DNA of 8,054 nt from an uncultured Clostridia bacterium (lineage in GTDB: Bacteria > Bacillota > Clostridia > Oscillospirales > CAG-272). Position numbers and translations under genes: made by a program. The number at the start of each line of letters is the position of its first letter. Position 1 is the first letter of the stretch. The stretch spans positions 1 to 8,054 of the forward strand of contig CAMJDE010000074.1 in NCBI GenBank assembly GCA_946404295.1, written 5' to 3'. A model generated the notes under the pieces. It ran no database searches. It saw only the letters and a list, made by a program, of their open reading frames with translations, and was not told the origin of the DNA. Positions 1 through 4,981 of this stretch are shown here, in pieces.

Positions 1-658
1 CGATCGCCTTCGCGGCGCCGGTGGAGTTCGGAACGATGTTGGCGGCGCCGGCGCGAGCGCGGCGGAGATCGCCTTTACGGTGCGGGCCGTCGAGGATCAT
101 CTGGTCGCCGGTGTAGGCGTGCACGGTGGTCATGATGCCTGACACGATCGGAGCGTAGTCGTTCAGCGCCTTCGCCATCGGGGCGAGGCAGTTGGTGGTG
201 CAGGACGCGGCGGAGATGATCTGATCGTCTTTGGTCAGCGTGTTCTCGTTGACCGAGAAAACGATCGTCTTGAGGTCCTTACCGGCGGGAGCCGAGATAA
301 CGACCTTCTTCGCACCGGCGTTGATGTGCGCCATCGATTTCTCCTTGCTGGTGTAGAAGCCGGTGCACTCGAGAACGACGTCGACCCCGAGTTCACCCCA
401 AGGGCAGGCGTTCGCGTCCTTCTCAGCGTAGATGCGGATCTTCTTGCCGTCGACGGTGATGCTGTTCTCGTCGGCGGAAACGGTGTCGGCGAGGGCGTAT
501 TTCCCCTGCGCGGTGTCGTACTTCAGAAGATGGGCGAGCATGGCGGGGCTGGTCAGATCGTTGATCGCGACGATCTCGTAACCCTCCGCGTTGAACATCT
601 GACGGAACGCCAGACGTCCGATACGACCGAACCCGTTAATGGCAACTTTGACGGACAT
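1..658 (-). CDS. gap: Glyceraldehyde-3-phosphate dehydrogenase, NAD-type (C-terminus beyond window)
   Basis: Catalyses oxidative phosphorylation of glyceraldehyde 3-phosphate to 1,3-bisphosphoglycerate in cytosolic glycolysis. Reading the minus strand from the ATG at 658 gives 219 residues of a family usually about 335 long, so roughly the last third lies beyond base 1. The Rossmann start is seen as VAINGFGRIGR (residues 5-15). Asp34 in the AINDLT segment is the residue that normally favours NAD over NADP. The active site SCTTNCLAP has the catalytic Cys at 153, and the general-base His is His180 in TTVHAYTGDQ. The motif ending NSTGAAKA is the last part visible. GGAGG (667-671) sits 8 bases upstream of the ATG and supports this start. 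The gene has its own promoter and is divergent from the DUF1836 gene, separated from pgk-tpiA although all three enzymes share a strand. Family and function are secure; only the missing C-terminus cannot be checked. Confidence 0.97.
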   Translation of the reverse strand, partial: MSVKVAINGFGRIGRLAFRQMFNAEGYEIVAINDLTSPAMLAHLLKYDTAQGKYALADTVSADENSITVDGKKIRIYAEKDANACPWGELGVDVVLECTGFYTSKEKSMAHINAGAKKVVISAPAGKDLKTIVFSVNENTLTKDDQIISAASCTTNCLAPMAKALNDYAPIVSGIMTTVHAYTGDQMILDGPHRKGDLRRARAGAANIVPNSTGAAKAI

Positions 659-666
659 TGTATTTT

Positions 667-671
667 CCTCC
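667..671 (-). promoter_or_regulatory. Ribosome binding site of gap
   Basis: GGAGG on the minus strand, 8 bases before the ATG at 658. It fixes the gap start codon. Confidence 0.85.
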
Positions 672-692
672 ATATTAAAAAAATCTTGTTTG

Positions 693-710
693 AGAAAACA
701 CCCGTTTTCT
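693..710 (-). promoter_or_regulatory. 5'-end stem-loop in the gap leader
   Basis: On the minus strand AGAAAAC pairs with GTTTTCT around a GGGT loop (7 bp). The predicted transcription start of the gap promoter is near 714, so the hairpin would lie within a few bases of the mRNA 5' end. That is the position where stem-loops protect transcripts from 5'-dependent decay. The stem is AT-rich and the role is inferred. Confidence 0.45.
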
Positions 711-720
711 TCCGGCTACT

Positions 721-749
721 ATTTTATCATAAACTTGTCCGAGTTGCAA
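721..749 (-). promoter_or_regulatory. Promoter of gap (TTGCAA-17-TAAAAT, extended -10)
   Basis: On the minus strand TTGCAA (749-744), a 17-base spacer and TAAAAT (726-721), with TG one base before the -10. The predicted start is near 714, giving a leader of about 56 bases. A second, weaker candidate lies upstream: TTGACC (792-787), an 18-base spacer, then TAATTA (768-763) preceded by TGA. Glycolytic gap genes often have more than one promoter, but this second one is only possible. Confidence 0.75.
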
Positions 750-904
750 TAGAATTGTTATATAATTATCAAGTTTGTGAAAAGAGGTCAAAACCGAGAG
801 CGGCAACACCCCCGGCTTTCTTCCATTTTGACAATAACGCGCGTGCGAGTTCGCCGCATCTTGTTTTCAAAAACAGATTATTTAATTTTTATTACTTTCA
901 AGAC

Positions 905-933
905 TTGACAAGAACGATCCGACGCGGTATAAT
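905..933 (+). promoter_or_regulatory. Perfect sigma-A promoter of the DUF1836 gene
   Basis: TTGACA (905-910), a 17-base spacer and TATAAT (928-933) form an exact consensus. The predicted start is near 940, leaving a leader of about 48 bases before the ATG at 988. Confidence 0.93.
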
Positions 934-987
934 AAAACAGGAAACGAAACACGGGTATGCAAAATCCCCGGAAAAAGAGGAAAAACG

Positions 988-1644
988 ATGGAAAAAAGCG
1001 AACGGTTTTTAGAGGACGTCGCCAAACTGCAGCAGTGGGCGAAGGCGTTCCGTGAATTCAGGGCGAACGAGTGGGACACGCTCCCCGACATCGATCTCTA
1101 TATGGATCAGGTGATCGGGTACCTGAACCGCCAACTGAAAAATCAGTGCAAGGACGACCGCGAGGAGGGGCAGATCCTGACCCCCAGTATGATCAACAAC
1201 TACGTCAAGAGCGGGTTGGTCACCCACCCCGACCGGAAAAAGTACGTCCGCGAGCACCTGGCGCAGCTCTATATGCTCTGCTCGATGAAGCAGATCCTGA
1301 CCATCCCCGACGCCTCCGAGCTGATCCGTCGGCTTTCGGACGACGGGCACGGGATCGGCGAGGTCTACGACGCCTTCATCTCGGATCAGCACGCCCTGAA
1401 CGAGGGGATCGCCCTGACGATCGAAGGGATCGACGCCGTCAGTTCGGAATACGACCTGATGAAGGTGGCGGTGGGGCTGGTGCTGAACGCGACCGCAGAG
1501 CGCATCGCCGCCGAGCGGATCATCGCGCTCCTGCGCGCAAACGACGAGCATCCGGCGGAAGACCCCGTCCCCGAAGCCCAGCCGGAAAAGAAAAAGCCGA
1601 CGGAGAAAAAGCCGCCGAAGAAAAAAAACGAGAAAGCGGAATGA
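988..1644 (+). CDS. DUF1836 domain protein, putative MerR-like DNA-binding regulator
   Basis: A 218-residue cytosolic protein of the DUF1836 family, Bacillota proteins thought to carry a MerR-like winged helix and to act as transcriptional regulators; no target is known to me. The domain spans about residues 5-182. Its hallmarks are LPDIDLYMDQVIGYL (32-46), LTPSMINNYVKSGLV (64-78, the likely helix-turn-helix) and KKYVREHLAQLYMLCSMKQIL (84-104, start given by KKYVREH). The C-terminal tail (about 196-218) is low-complexity Lys/Pro-rich, may contact nucleic acid and is not part of the domain. AAGAGG (975-980) lies 7 bases before the ATG. The gene stands alone, divergent from gap and convergent with tpiA, with a perfect consensus promoter and its own terminator. 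Control of the neighbouring glycolytic genes is a reasonable guess from position only. The family call is firm; the regulator role is moderate. Confidence 0.9.
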   Translation: MEKSERFLEDVAKLQQWAKAFREFRANEWDTLPDIDLYMDQVIGYLNRQLKNQCKDDREEGQILTPSMINNYVKSGLVTHPDRKKYVREHLAQLYMLCSMKQILTIPDASELIRRLSDDGHGIGEVYDAFISDQHALNEGIALTIEGIDAVSSEYDLMKVAVGLVLNATAERIAAERIIALLRANDEHPAEDPVPEAQPEKKKPTEKKPPKKKNEKAE

Positions 1645-1680
1645 AAAAAGGCGCGGGAGCGATCCCGCGCCTTTCGTTTT
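1644..1680. terminator. Bidirectional intrinsic terminator between the DUF1836 gene and tpiA
   Basis: A 12-bp perfect stem: 1647-1658 pairs with 1663-1674 (core GGCGCGGGA / TCCCGCGCC) around a GCGA tetraloop of the stable GNRA type. On the plus strand it is followed by TTTCGTTTT. On the minus strand a run of six T follows the stem (bases 1649-1644). It can therefore end the DUF1836 transcript, starting right at its stop codon, and also the leftward pgk-tpiA transcript. Confidence 0.92.
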
Positions 1681-1685
1681 GCTTT

Positions 1686-1784
1686 ATGCCGCTTGCGGCA
1701 ATTCCGGCGGCAACGCCGCCGATTCACGCGAACTCCGTTCGCAATTCATCCTTTCTTGCCTCCGCAGCGGGGAGGTAAGAAAGG
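1686..1784. repeat. Tandem hairpin cluster with ATTC spacers (palindromic repeat element)
   Basis: Four inverted repeats lie in a row: TGCCGC/GCGGCA with a TT loop (1687-1700), CGGCGGC/GCCGCCG with an AAC loop (1705-1721), GCGAAC/GTTCGC with a TCC loop (1728-1742), and a 14-bp arm pair, 1750-1763 with 1771-1784, around a 7-base loop. The first three are each followed by ATTC (1701, 1722, 1744), spaced 21 and 22 bases apart. Stem sequences differ while the spacer word is kept. No T-tract follows the last stem on the minus strand, so it is not an obvious terminator. It may be a REP/MITE-like element or an mRNA 3'-end structure of tpiA. Confidence 0.6.
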
Positions 1785-1788
1785 TCCG

Positions 1789-2547
1789 TTACTTGTTCGC
1801 CGCGTCGACGATCGCCGTAAACTTGTCGGTTTTCAGCGACGCGCCGCCGATCAGCCCGCCGTCCACGTTGGCTTTCGCCAAAAGTTCGGCTGCGTTGCCG
1901 TCGTTCATCGATCCGCCGTACTGGATCACGATTCCGTCGGCGGCTTTTTCCGAGTAGATCGCCGCGATCGTCTTGCGGATCACGCCGCAGGTCTCGTCGG
2001 CTTGCTCGGGCGTGGCGGTCAGCCCCGTCCCGATCGCCCAGACCGGCTCGTAGGCGATGATGACGTTTTTCAGTTGCTCCTCGGTGATGCCCGCGAGGTC
2101 GAGTTTCGTCTGCATCGCGACGACCTCGTCGGTGATGCCGGAGAGTCGCTGTTCCTTCACTTCGCCGAGGCAGAGGATGACCTTCAGCCCGGCGGCGAGC
2201 GCCGCTTTTGTGCGGAGGTTGACCGTCGCGTCGGTCTCGCCGAAGTACTGACGCCGTTCGCTGTGCCCGACGATGACGTATTCCGCCCCGGCTTCGAGCA
2301 GCATCTGTGCCGAGATCTCGCCCGTGAAGGCGCCCTTTTCCTCAAAGTGGACGTTCTGCGCGCCGATCTTGATATTCGTGCCCTTCGCCGCTTCGGCGGC
2401 GGTCGCGATATCGACGAACGGGACGCAAAGAACGATGTCGCACTTGTCTTTCCCCTTGACCTCGGGCGCAAGGGCGCGGATGAACTCGCCCGCCGCCTTC
2501 GGGGTCATATTCATTTTCCAGTTGCCGGCGATGACCGTTTTTCTCAT
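1789..2547 (-). CDS. tpiA: Triosephosphate isomerase
   Basis: Interconverts dihydroxyacetone phosphate and glyceraldehyde 3-phosphate in cytosolic glycolysis and gluconeogenesis. The 252-residue product is of normal family length and complete as a TIM barrel. Phosphate and substrate contacts Asn9 and Lys11 are in GNWKMN. The catalytic His95 is in VIVGHSERR and the catalytic Glu167 in AYEPVWAIGTG, which also forms the mobile loop 6. The C-terminal phosphate-binding segments are QYGGSM (209-214) and GLIGGASL (231-238). A modest ribosome site, AAAGGG (2562-2557), lies 9 bases before the ATG. The gene follows pgk on the same strand after a 250-bp structured gap. I see no convincing separate promoter, so cotranscription with pgk is likely. 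It ends opposite the DUF1836 gene, sharing its terminator. Confidence 0.97.
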   Translation of the reverse strand: MRKTVIAGNWKMNMTPKAAGEFIRALAPEVKGKDKCDIVLCVPFVDIATAAEAAKGTNIKIGAQNVHFEEKGAFTGEISAQMLLEAGAEYVIVGHSERRQYFGETDATVNLRTKAALAAGLKVILCLGEVKEQRLSGITDEVVAMQTKLDLAGITEEQLKNVIIAYEPVWAIGTGLTATPEQADETCGVIRKTIAAIYSEKAADGIVIQYGGSMNDGNAAELLAKANVDGGLIGGASLKTDKFTAIVDAANK

Positions 2548-2604
2548 GTTCAGTTACCCTTTCAAAATATGTTATTCAAAGGGGCTGTCGGATTCGAATG
2601 CAGA

Positions 2605-2661
2605 ATCCCCGCTCTCGTCCCGAAGGTGTACTTCGTACTCCGAGAGGGCGAGAACGGGGAT
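2605..2661. repeat. Long imperfect inverted repeat in the pgk-tpiA gap
   Basis: Sixteen-base arms (2605-2620 and 2646-2661; left arm ATCCCCGCTCTCGTCC) pair with 14 Watson-Crick matches, one wobble and one mismatch around a 25-base loop. Inside the loop a smaller stem CGAAG/CTTCG (2621-2625 with 2631-2635) can form. There is no T-tract on either strand, so it is not an intrinsic terminator. It lies 58 to 114 bases upstream of the tpiA start. It could be a leader structure, an RNA-processing site or a small dispersed repeat. Confidence 0.65.
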
Positions 2662-2670
2662 AGGAAAGCA

Positions 2671-2704
2671 CTTGAATAAAAACGGAAAAATCCGAAGGAT
2701 TTTC
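2671..2704 (-). terminator. Possible weak terminator or attenuator after pgk
   Basis: On the minus strand AAAATCC pairs with GGATTTT (2703-2697 with 2693-2687) around a TTC loop. A T-rich run, TTCCGTTTTTATTC, follows. The stem is short and AT-rich, so it may be leaky. If active it would end part of the pgk transcripts before tpiA. Confidence 0.45.
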
Positions 2705-2709
2705 ACCTT

Positions 2710-2746
2710 AAACCGCCCAACCGTAAAACGACGGTTCAATCGGTTT
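2710..2746. repeat. Two-tier stem in the pgk-tpiA gap
   Basis: AAACCG (2710-2715) pairs with CGGTTT (2741-2746), enclosing AACCGT (2719-2724) paired with ACGGTT (2731-2736). The internal loop is CCC opposite CAAT and the apical loop has six bases. Outside it, GGAAAGCAC (2663-2671) and GTGCTTTCC (2764-2772) form a perfect 9-bp inverted repeat. That pair could close a multibranch structure over this stem and the one at 2687-2703. Confidence 0.55.
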
Positions 2747-2797
2747 TGTTGCGGGAATGGAGCGTGCTTTCCGTTCTGCGCCAAATACGGCAGTCCT

Positions 2798-4000
2798 TTA
2801 CTTATCGAGCAGGCAGGAGATACCCGGCAGATCTTTTCCTTCGAGGAACTCGAGGGAAGCGCCGCCGCCGGTCGAGATGTGGGTGATCCGATCGGCGAAG
2901 CCGAGCTGCTCGCAGGCAGCCGCGGAGTCGCCGCCGCCGACGATCGTGATCGCGTCGGAGTCCGCCAGCGCCTTCGCCACGGCGATCGTGCCCTTGGCGA
3001 GGATCGGGTTCTCGAACACGCCCATCGGGCCGTTCCAGACGACCGTCTTCGCCGCCTTCACCGCATTCGCGTAGAGTTCGGCGGTCTTGGGACCGATGTC
3101 CAGACCCATCTTGTCGGCGGGGATCTTGTCGGAGTCGACGAACGAGACGTCGATCTTCGCGTCGATCGGATCGGGGAAGGACGCGGCGATCGTGGTGTCG
3201 ATCGGGAGCAGGAGTTTCACGCCGTTCTTCTCGGCTTTCTCCATCATGGTCTTGCAGTAGTCGATCTTCTCGGCGTCCAGGAGCGACGTGCCGACGCCGT
3301 AGCCCTTCGCGGCGAGGAAGGTGTACGCCATACCGCCGCCGATGATCAGCGTGTCGACCTTGCCGAGCAGGTTGTCGATGACGTTCAGTTTGTCCGAGAC
3401 CTTGGCGCCGCCGAGGATGGCGACGAAGGGACGGGCGGGATCGGTCAGCGCCTTGCCCATGACCGAGATCTCTTTCTGGATCAGATAGCCGCAGACGGCG
3501 GGCAGATACTTCGCGACTCCGGCGGTCGAGGCGTGCGCGCGGTGAACGGCGCCGAAGGCGTCCGAAACGTACACCTCGGCAAGAGACGCGAGTTCCTTCA
3601 CGAAGGTATCGTCGTTCTTCTCTTCGCGCGGGTCGAACCGGGTGTTCTCAAGCAGGATGACTTCGCCCGGCTTCAGCGCGGCGGCTTTCGCCTTCGCGTC
3701 GGGACCGATCGTGTCGGCGCAGAGCGTGACCTTCACGCCGAGCAGCTCGGTGAGCCGCGCCGCGACGGCGGAGAGACTGTATTTGGGGTTGACTTCGCCC
3801 TTCGGCTTGCCCATGTGGGAGCAGAGGATGACCTTCGCGCCCTGACCCATCAGATACTTGATCGTGGGGAGCGCCTCGACGATCCGCTTGTCCGAGGTGA
3901 TGACCCCGTCCTTCTGCGGGACGTTGAAATCGCAGCGGACGAGCACCCGCTTGCCGGCGACGTCGATGTCTTCAACGGTTTTCTTGTTGTAGGTTGCCAT
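2798..4000 (-). CDS. pgk: Phosphoglycerate kinase
   Basis: Transfers the acyl phosphate of 1,3-bisphosphoglycerate to ADP, giving ATP and 3-phosphoglycerate, the step after GAPDH. The 400 residues cover the full two-domain family length. The N-terminal substrate domain shows RCDFNVP (22-28), Arg39, SHMGKPKG (61-68) and ENTRF with Arg121, followed by DAFGAVHRAHAS. The middle carries ILGGAKVSDK and IIGGGMAYTFL. The C-terminal nucleotide domain has VVWNGPMGVFE, the GGGDSAAA loop and the closing STGGGASLEFLEG. A strong AAGGAG sits 9 bases before the ATG at 4000. It is the first gene of the leftward pgk-tpiA unit, with a promoter at 4053-4082, divergent from the Bax inhibitor operon. No anomaly is visible. 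Confidence 0.98.
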   Translation of the reverse strand: MATYNKKTVEDIDVAGKRVLVRCDFNVPQKDGVITSDKRIVEALPTIKYLMGQGAKVILCSHMGKPKGEVNPKYSLSAVAARLTELLGVKVTLCADTIGPDAKAKAAALKPGEVILLENTRFDPREEKNDDTFVKELASLAEVYVSDAFGAVHRAHASTAGVAKYLPAVCGYLIQKEISVMGKALTDPARPFVAILGGAKVSDKLNVIDNLLGKVDTLIIGGGMAYTFLAAKGYGVGTSLLDAEKIDYCKTMMEKAEKNGVKLLLPIDTTIAASFPDPIDAKIDVSFVDSDKIPADKMGLDIGPKTAELYANAVKAAKTVVWNGPMGVFENPILAKGTIAVAKALADSDAITIVGGGDSAAACEQLGFADRITHISTGGGASLEFLEGKDLPGISCLLDK

Positions 4001-4052
4001 CTTTTTGATCTCCTTTTCGGATAATATTTCGGGGTTGGTTTCATTCCATACT

Positions 4053-4082
4053 AATATACCACATTCTCCCGCCTCTCGTCAA
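4053..4082 (-). promoter_or_regulatory. Promoter of pgk (TTGACG-18-TATATT, extended -10)
   Basis: On the minus strand TTGACG (4082-4077), an 18-base spacer and TATATT (4058-4053) with TG one base before the -10. The predicted start is near 4046, giving a leader of about 45 bases before the pgk ATG. Confidence 0.78.
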
Positions 4083-4161
4083 GGGGACGCCGCAAATTTG
4101 TGAAAAAAAAGACAATTTATCCCTCGCTCGCCGAAGACGCGGGGGAAATGGGGCGGGACGA

Positions 4162-4190
4162 TTGATTTTTTTCGCAAAACGTGCTACAAT
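4162..4190 (+). promoter_or_regulatory. Promoter of the Bax inhibitor-rsmG operon (TTGATT-17-TACAAT)
   Basis: TTGATT (4162-4167), a 17-base spacer and TACAAT (4185-4190) with TG one base before the -10. The predicted start is near 4197. It stands back to back with the pgk promoter. The region between the two, about 4083-4161, shows no further feature. Confidence 0.82.
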
Positions 4191-4210
4191 AGAGAAGTGA
4201 AAAACACGAT

Positions 4211-4226
4211 CGCCCCGCGCGGGGCG
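4211..4226 (+). promoter_or_regulatory. GC palindrome next to the ribosome binding site
   Basis: CGCCCCGCGCGGGGCG is a perfect 16-bp palindrome in the leader, ending two bases before AAGGAG (4229-4234). As RNA it can fold with a 6-bp GC stem, close enough to hinder or position the ribosome. As DNA it could be an operator. Confidence 0.5.
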
Positions 4227-4240
4227 GGAAGGAGATTTTT

Positions 4241-4981
4241 ATGAATCGGAATTACGACGACAACGACTCGCTGTCGAGCGAGAAAAAGTACGGCGCCTTC
4301 GGCGGGGGGCGCGTCCGGGAAGCCGACGGGGGAGACGCGGGCGGCATCCCGGTCACGAAATATAACCTGATCCTCGGGGGCGTCCTGTTCTGGGGGTTCC
4401 TCGCCAACGCCCTGATCTGTTTCTTCACCCGGAACGTCGCGCTCTACGAGTACGCTCTGCCGATCCTGATCGGCTATCTCGTCCTCGCGCTTGTCGGCGT
4501 TCTGATGACGCGCTCGCACAGCGCGACCGTCAGTTTCATCGGCTACAATCTCGTGGTGATCCCGCTCGGGTTCGTCCTCTCGCTCTATATTTCCGAGTTT
4601 GAACCCTTGCTCATCCTCTCGGTCTTCGCGATGACGGCGGCGGTGACCCTGACGATGATGCTGCTTTCGCTCGTTTTTCCCCGTCTCTTCCTCTCGATGG
4701 GGCGGGCGCTCGGGATCACGCTGCTCGTCGTGATCGTCCTTGAATTGATCTTTACCTTCGTGGCGATCGCGACCGGCGCGTTCAGCGACTCGCTTTACCT
4801 CGTGATCGACTGGATCGTCGTGGTGGTCTTCTCGCTCTACGTCGGCTACGACTGGGCGATCGCGCAGAGACGGTACCGCACGGTCGACGCCGCCGTCGAC
4901 TCGGCTTGCGCGCTCTACCTTGATATCATCAACCTGTTCATCCGCCTGCTCCGGATCATGGGAAGGAGCAGACGGCGGTGA
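4241..4981 (+). CDS. Bax inhibitor-1 (BI-1/YccA/YetJ) family membrane protein
   Basis: A 246-residue integral membrane protein of the BI-1 family, whose Bacillus member YetJ is a pH-sensitive calcium leak channel; the bacterial physiological role is otherwise poorly known. A hydrophilic, acidic and Gly-rich N-terminus (1-40) precedes hydrophobic segments at about 42-62, 73-91, 97-117, 121-145, 156-178 and 185-203, then a C-terminal hydrophobic stretch (222-240). Two family signatures are present: GYDWAIAQ with Asp204 and LYLDIINLFIRLLRI with Asp228. These acidic residues match the aspartate pair proposed to gate pH-dependent calcium flux. The protein ends in a basic GRSRRR tail. AAGGAG lies 6 bases before the ATG. 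It is the first gene of an operon and overlaps rsmG by four bases. Family assignment is strong; transport activity is inferred from homologues. Confidence 0.93.
   Translation: MNRNYDDNDSLSSEKKYGAFGGGRVREADGGDAGGIPVTKYNLILGGVLFWGFLANALICFFTRNVALYEYALPILIGYLVLALVGVLMTRSHSATVSFIGYNLVVIPLGFVLSLYISEFEPLLILSVFAMTAAVTLTMMLLSLVFPRLFLSMGRALGITLLVVIVLELIFTFVAIATGAFSDSLYLVIDWIVVVVFSLYVGYDWAIAQRRYRTVDAAVDSACALYLDIINLFIRLLRIMGRSRRR
4963..4968 (+). promoter_or_regulatory. Ribosome binding site fixing the GTG start of rsmG
   Basis: AAGGAG inside the end of the preceding gene, 9 bases before GTG at 4978. It decides for the GTG start and implies coupling with translation of the upstream gene. Confidence 0.85.

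Larger units (their letters stand above)
659..987. other. Divergent control region between gap and the DUF1836 gene
   Basis: This 329-bp non-coding stretch holds the gap leader, one good and one possible gap promoter, and the consensus promoter of the DUF1836 gene. It contains AT-rich tracts, including TTATATAA at 758-765 between the two gap promoter candidates, unlike the GC-rich genes on either side. The middle part (about 793-900) shows no clear gene, RNA or terminator. An open frame crosses it on the plus strand, but it runs through both promoters and antisense to gap, so it is not a gene. Confidence 0.8.

Noticed and set aside
829..834. A second TTGACA in the gap/DUF1836 divergent region
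   Set aside because: At 16-18 bases downstream there is only GC-rich sequence (TTCGCC), with no usable -10 box.
326..1012. An open frame on the plus strand running from within gap across the divergent control region
   Set aside because: It is antisense to gap, passes through both gap promoter candidates and the DUF1836 promoter, and resembles no protein.
1681..1788. Hairpin array considered as a CRISPR array
   Set aside because: There are no identical repeats of 23 bases or more and no spacers of constant length; the conserved part is only the four-base ATTC word.
2587..2606. A GATTCGAAT word resembling the T-loop of a tRNA
   Set aside because: The flanking bases do not form a T-stem on either strand, and no acceptor, D or anticodon arms can be placed.
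1693..2679. A 328-codon open frame on the plus strand opposite tpiA
   Set aside because: It is the shadow of tpiA and runs through the hairpin cluster; no start signal or family features.
2572..2784. A 70-codon frame between pgk and tpiA on their strand, starting with TTG just after the pgk stop
   Set aside because: It has only a weak and distant AGGA before a TTG start. It is built from the inverted repeats, including the 2605-2661 element, and has no recognisable protein features. The RNA or repeat explanation is better.
2273..4024. A long open frame of 583 codons on the plus strand opposite pgk
   Set aside because: It lies antisense to complete pgk with all catalytic motifs. Its composition (Asp/Arg/Val-rich, low complexity) is typical of the complementary frame of GC-rich genes, and it has no ribosome site.
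3850..4044. A 64-codon frame starting at an ATG almost at the predicted pgk transcription start, a possible leaderless upstream peptide
   Set aside because: It is out of frame within pgk, has no ribosome site, and is very Arg/Ser-rich as expected from a shifted frame.
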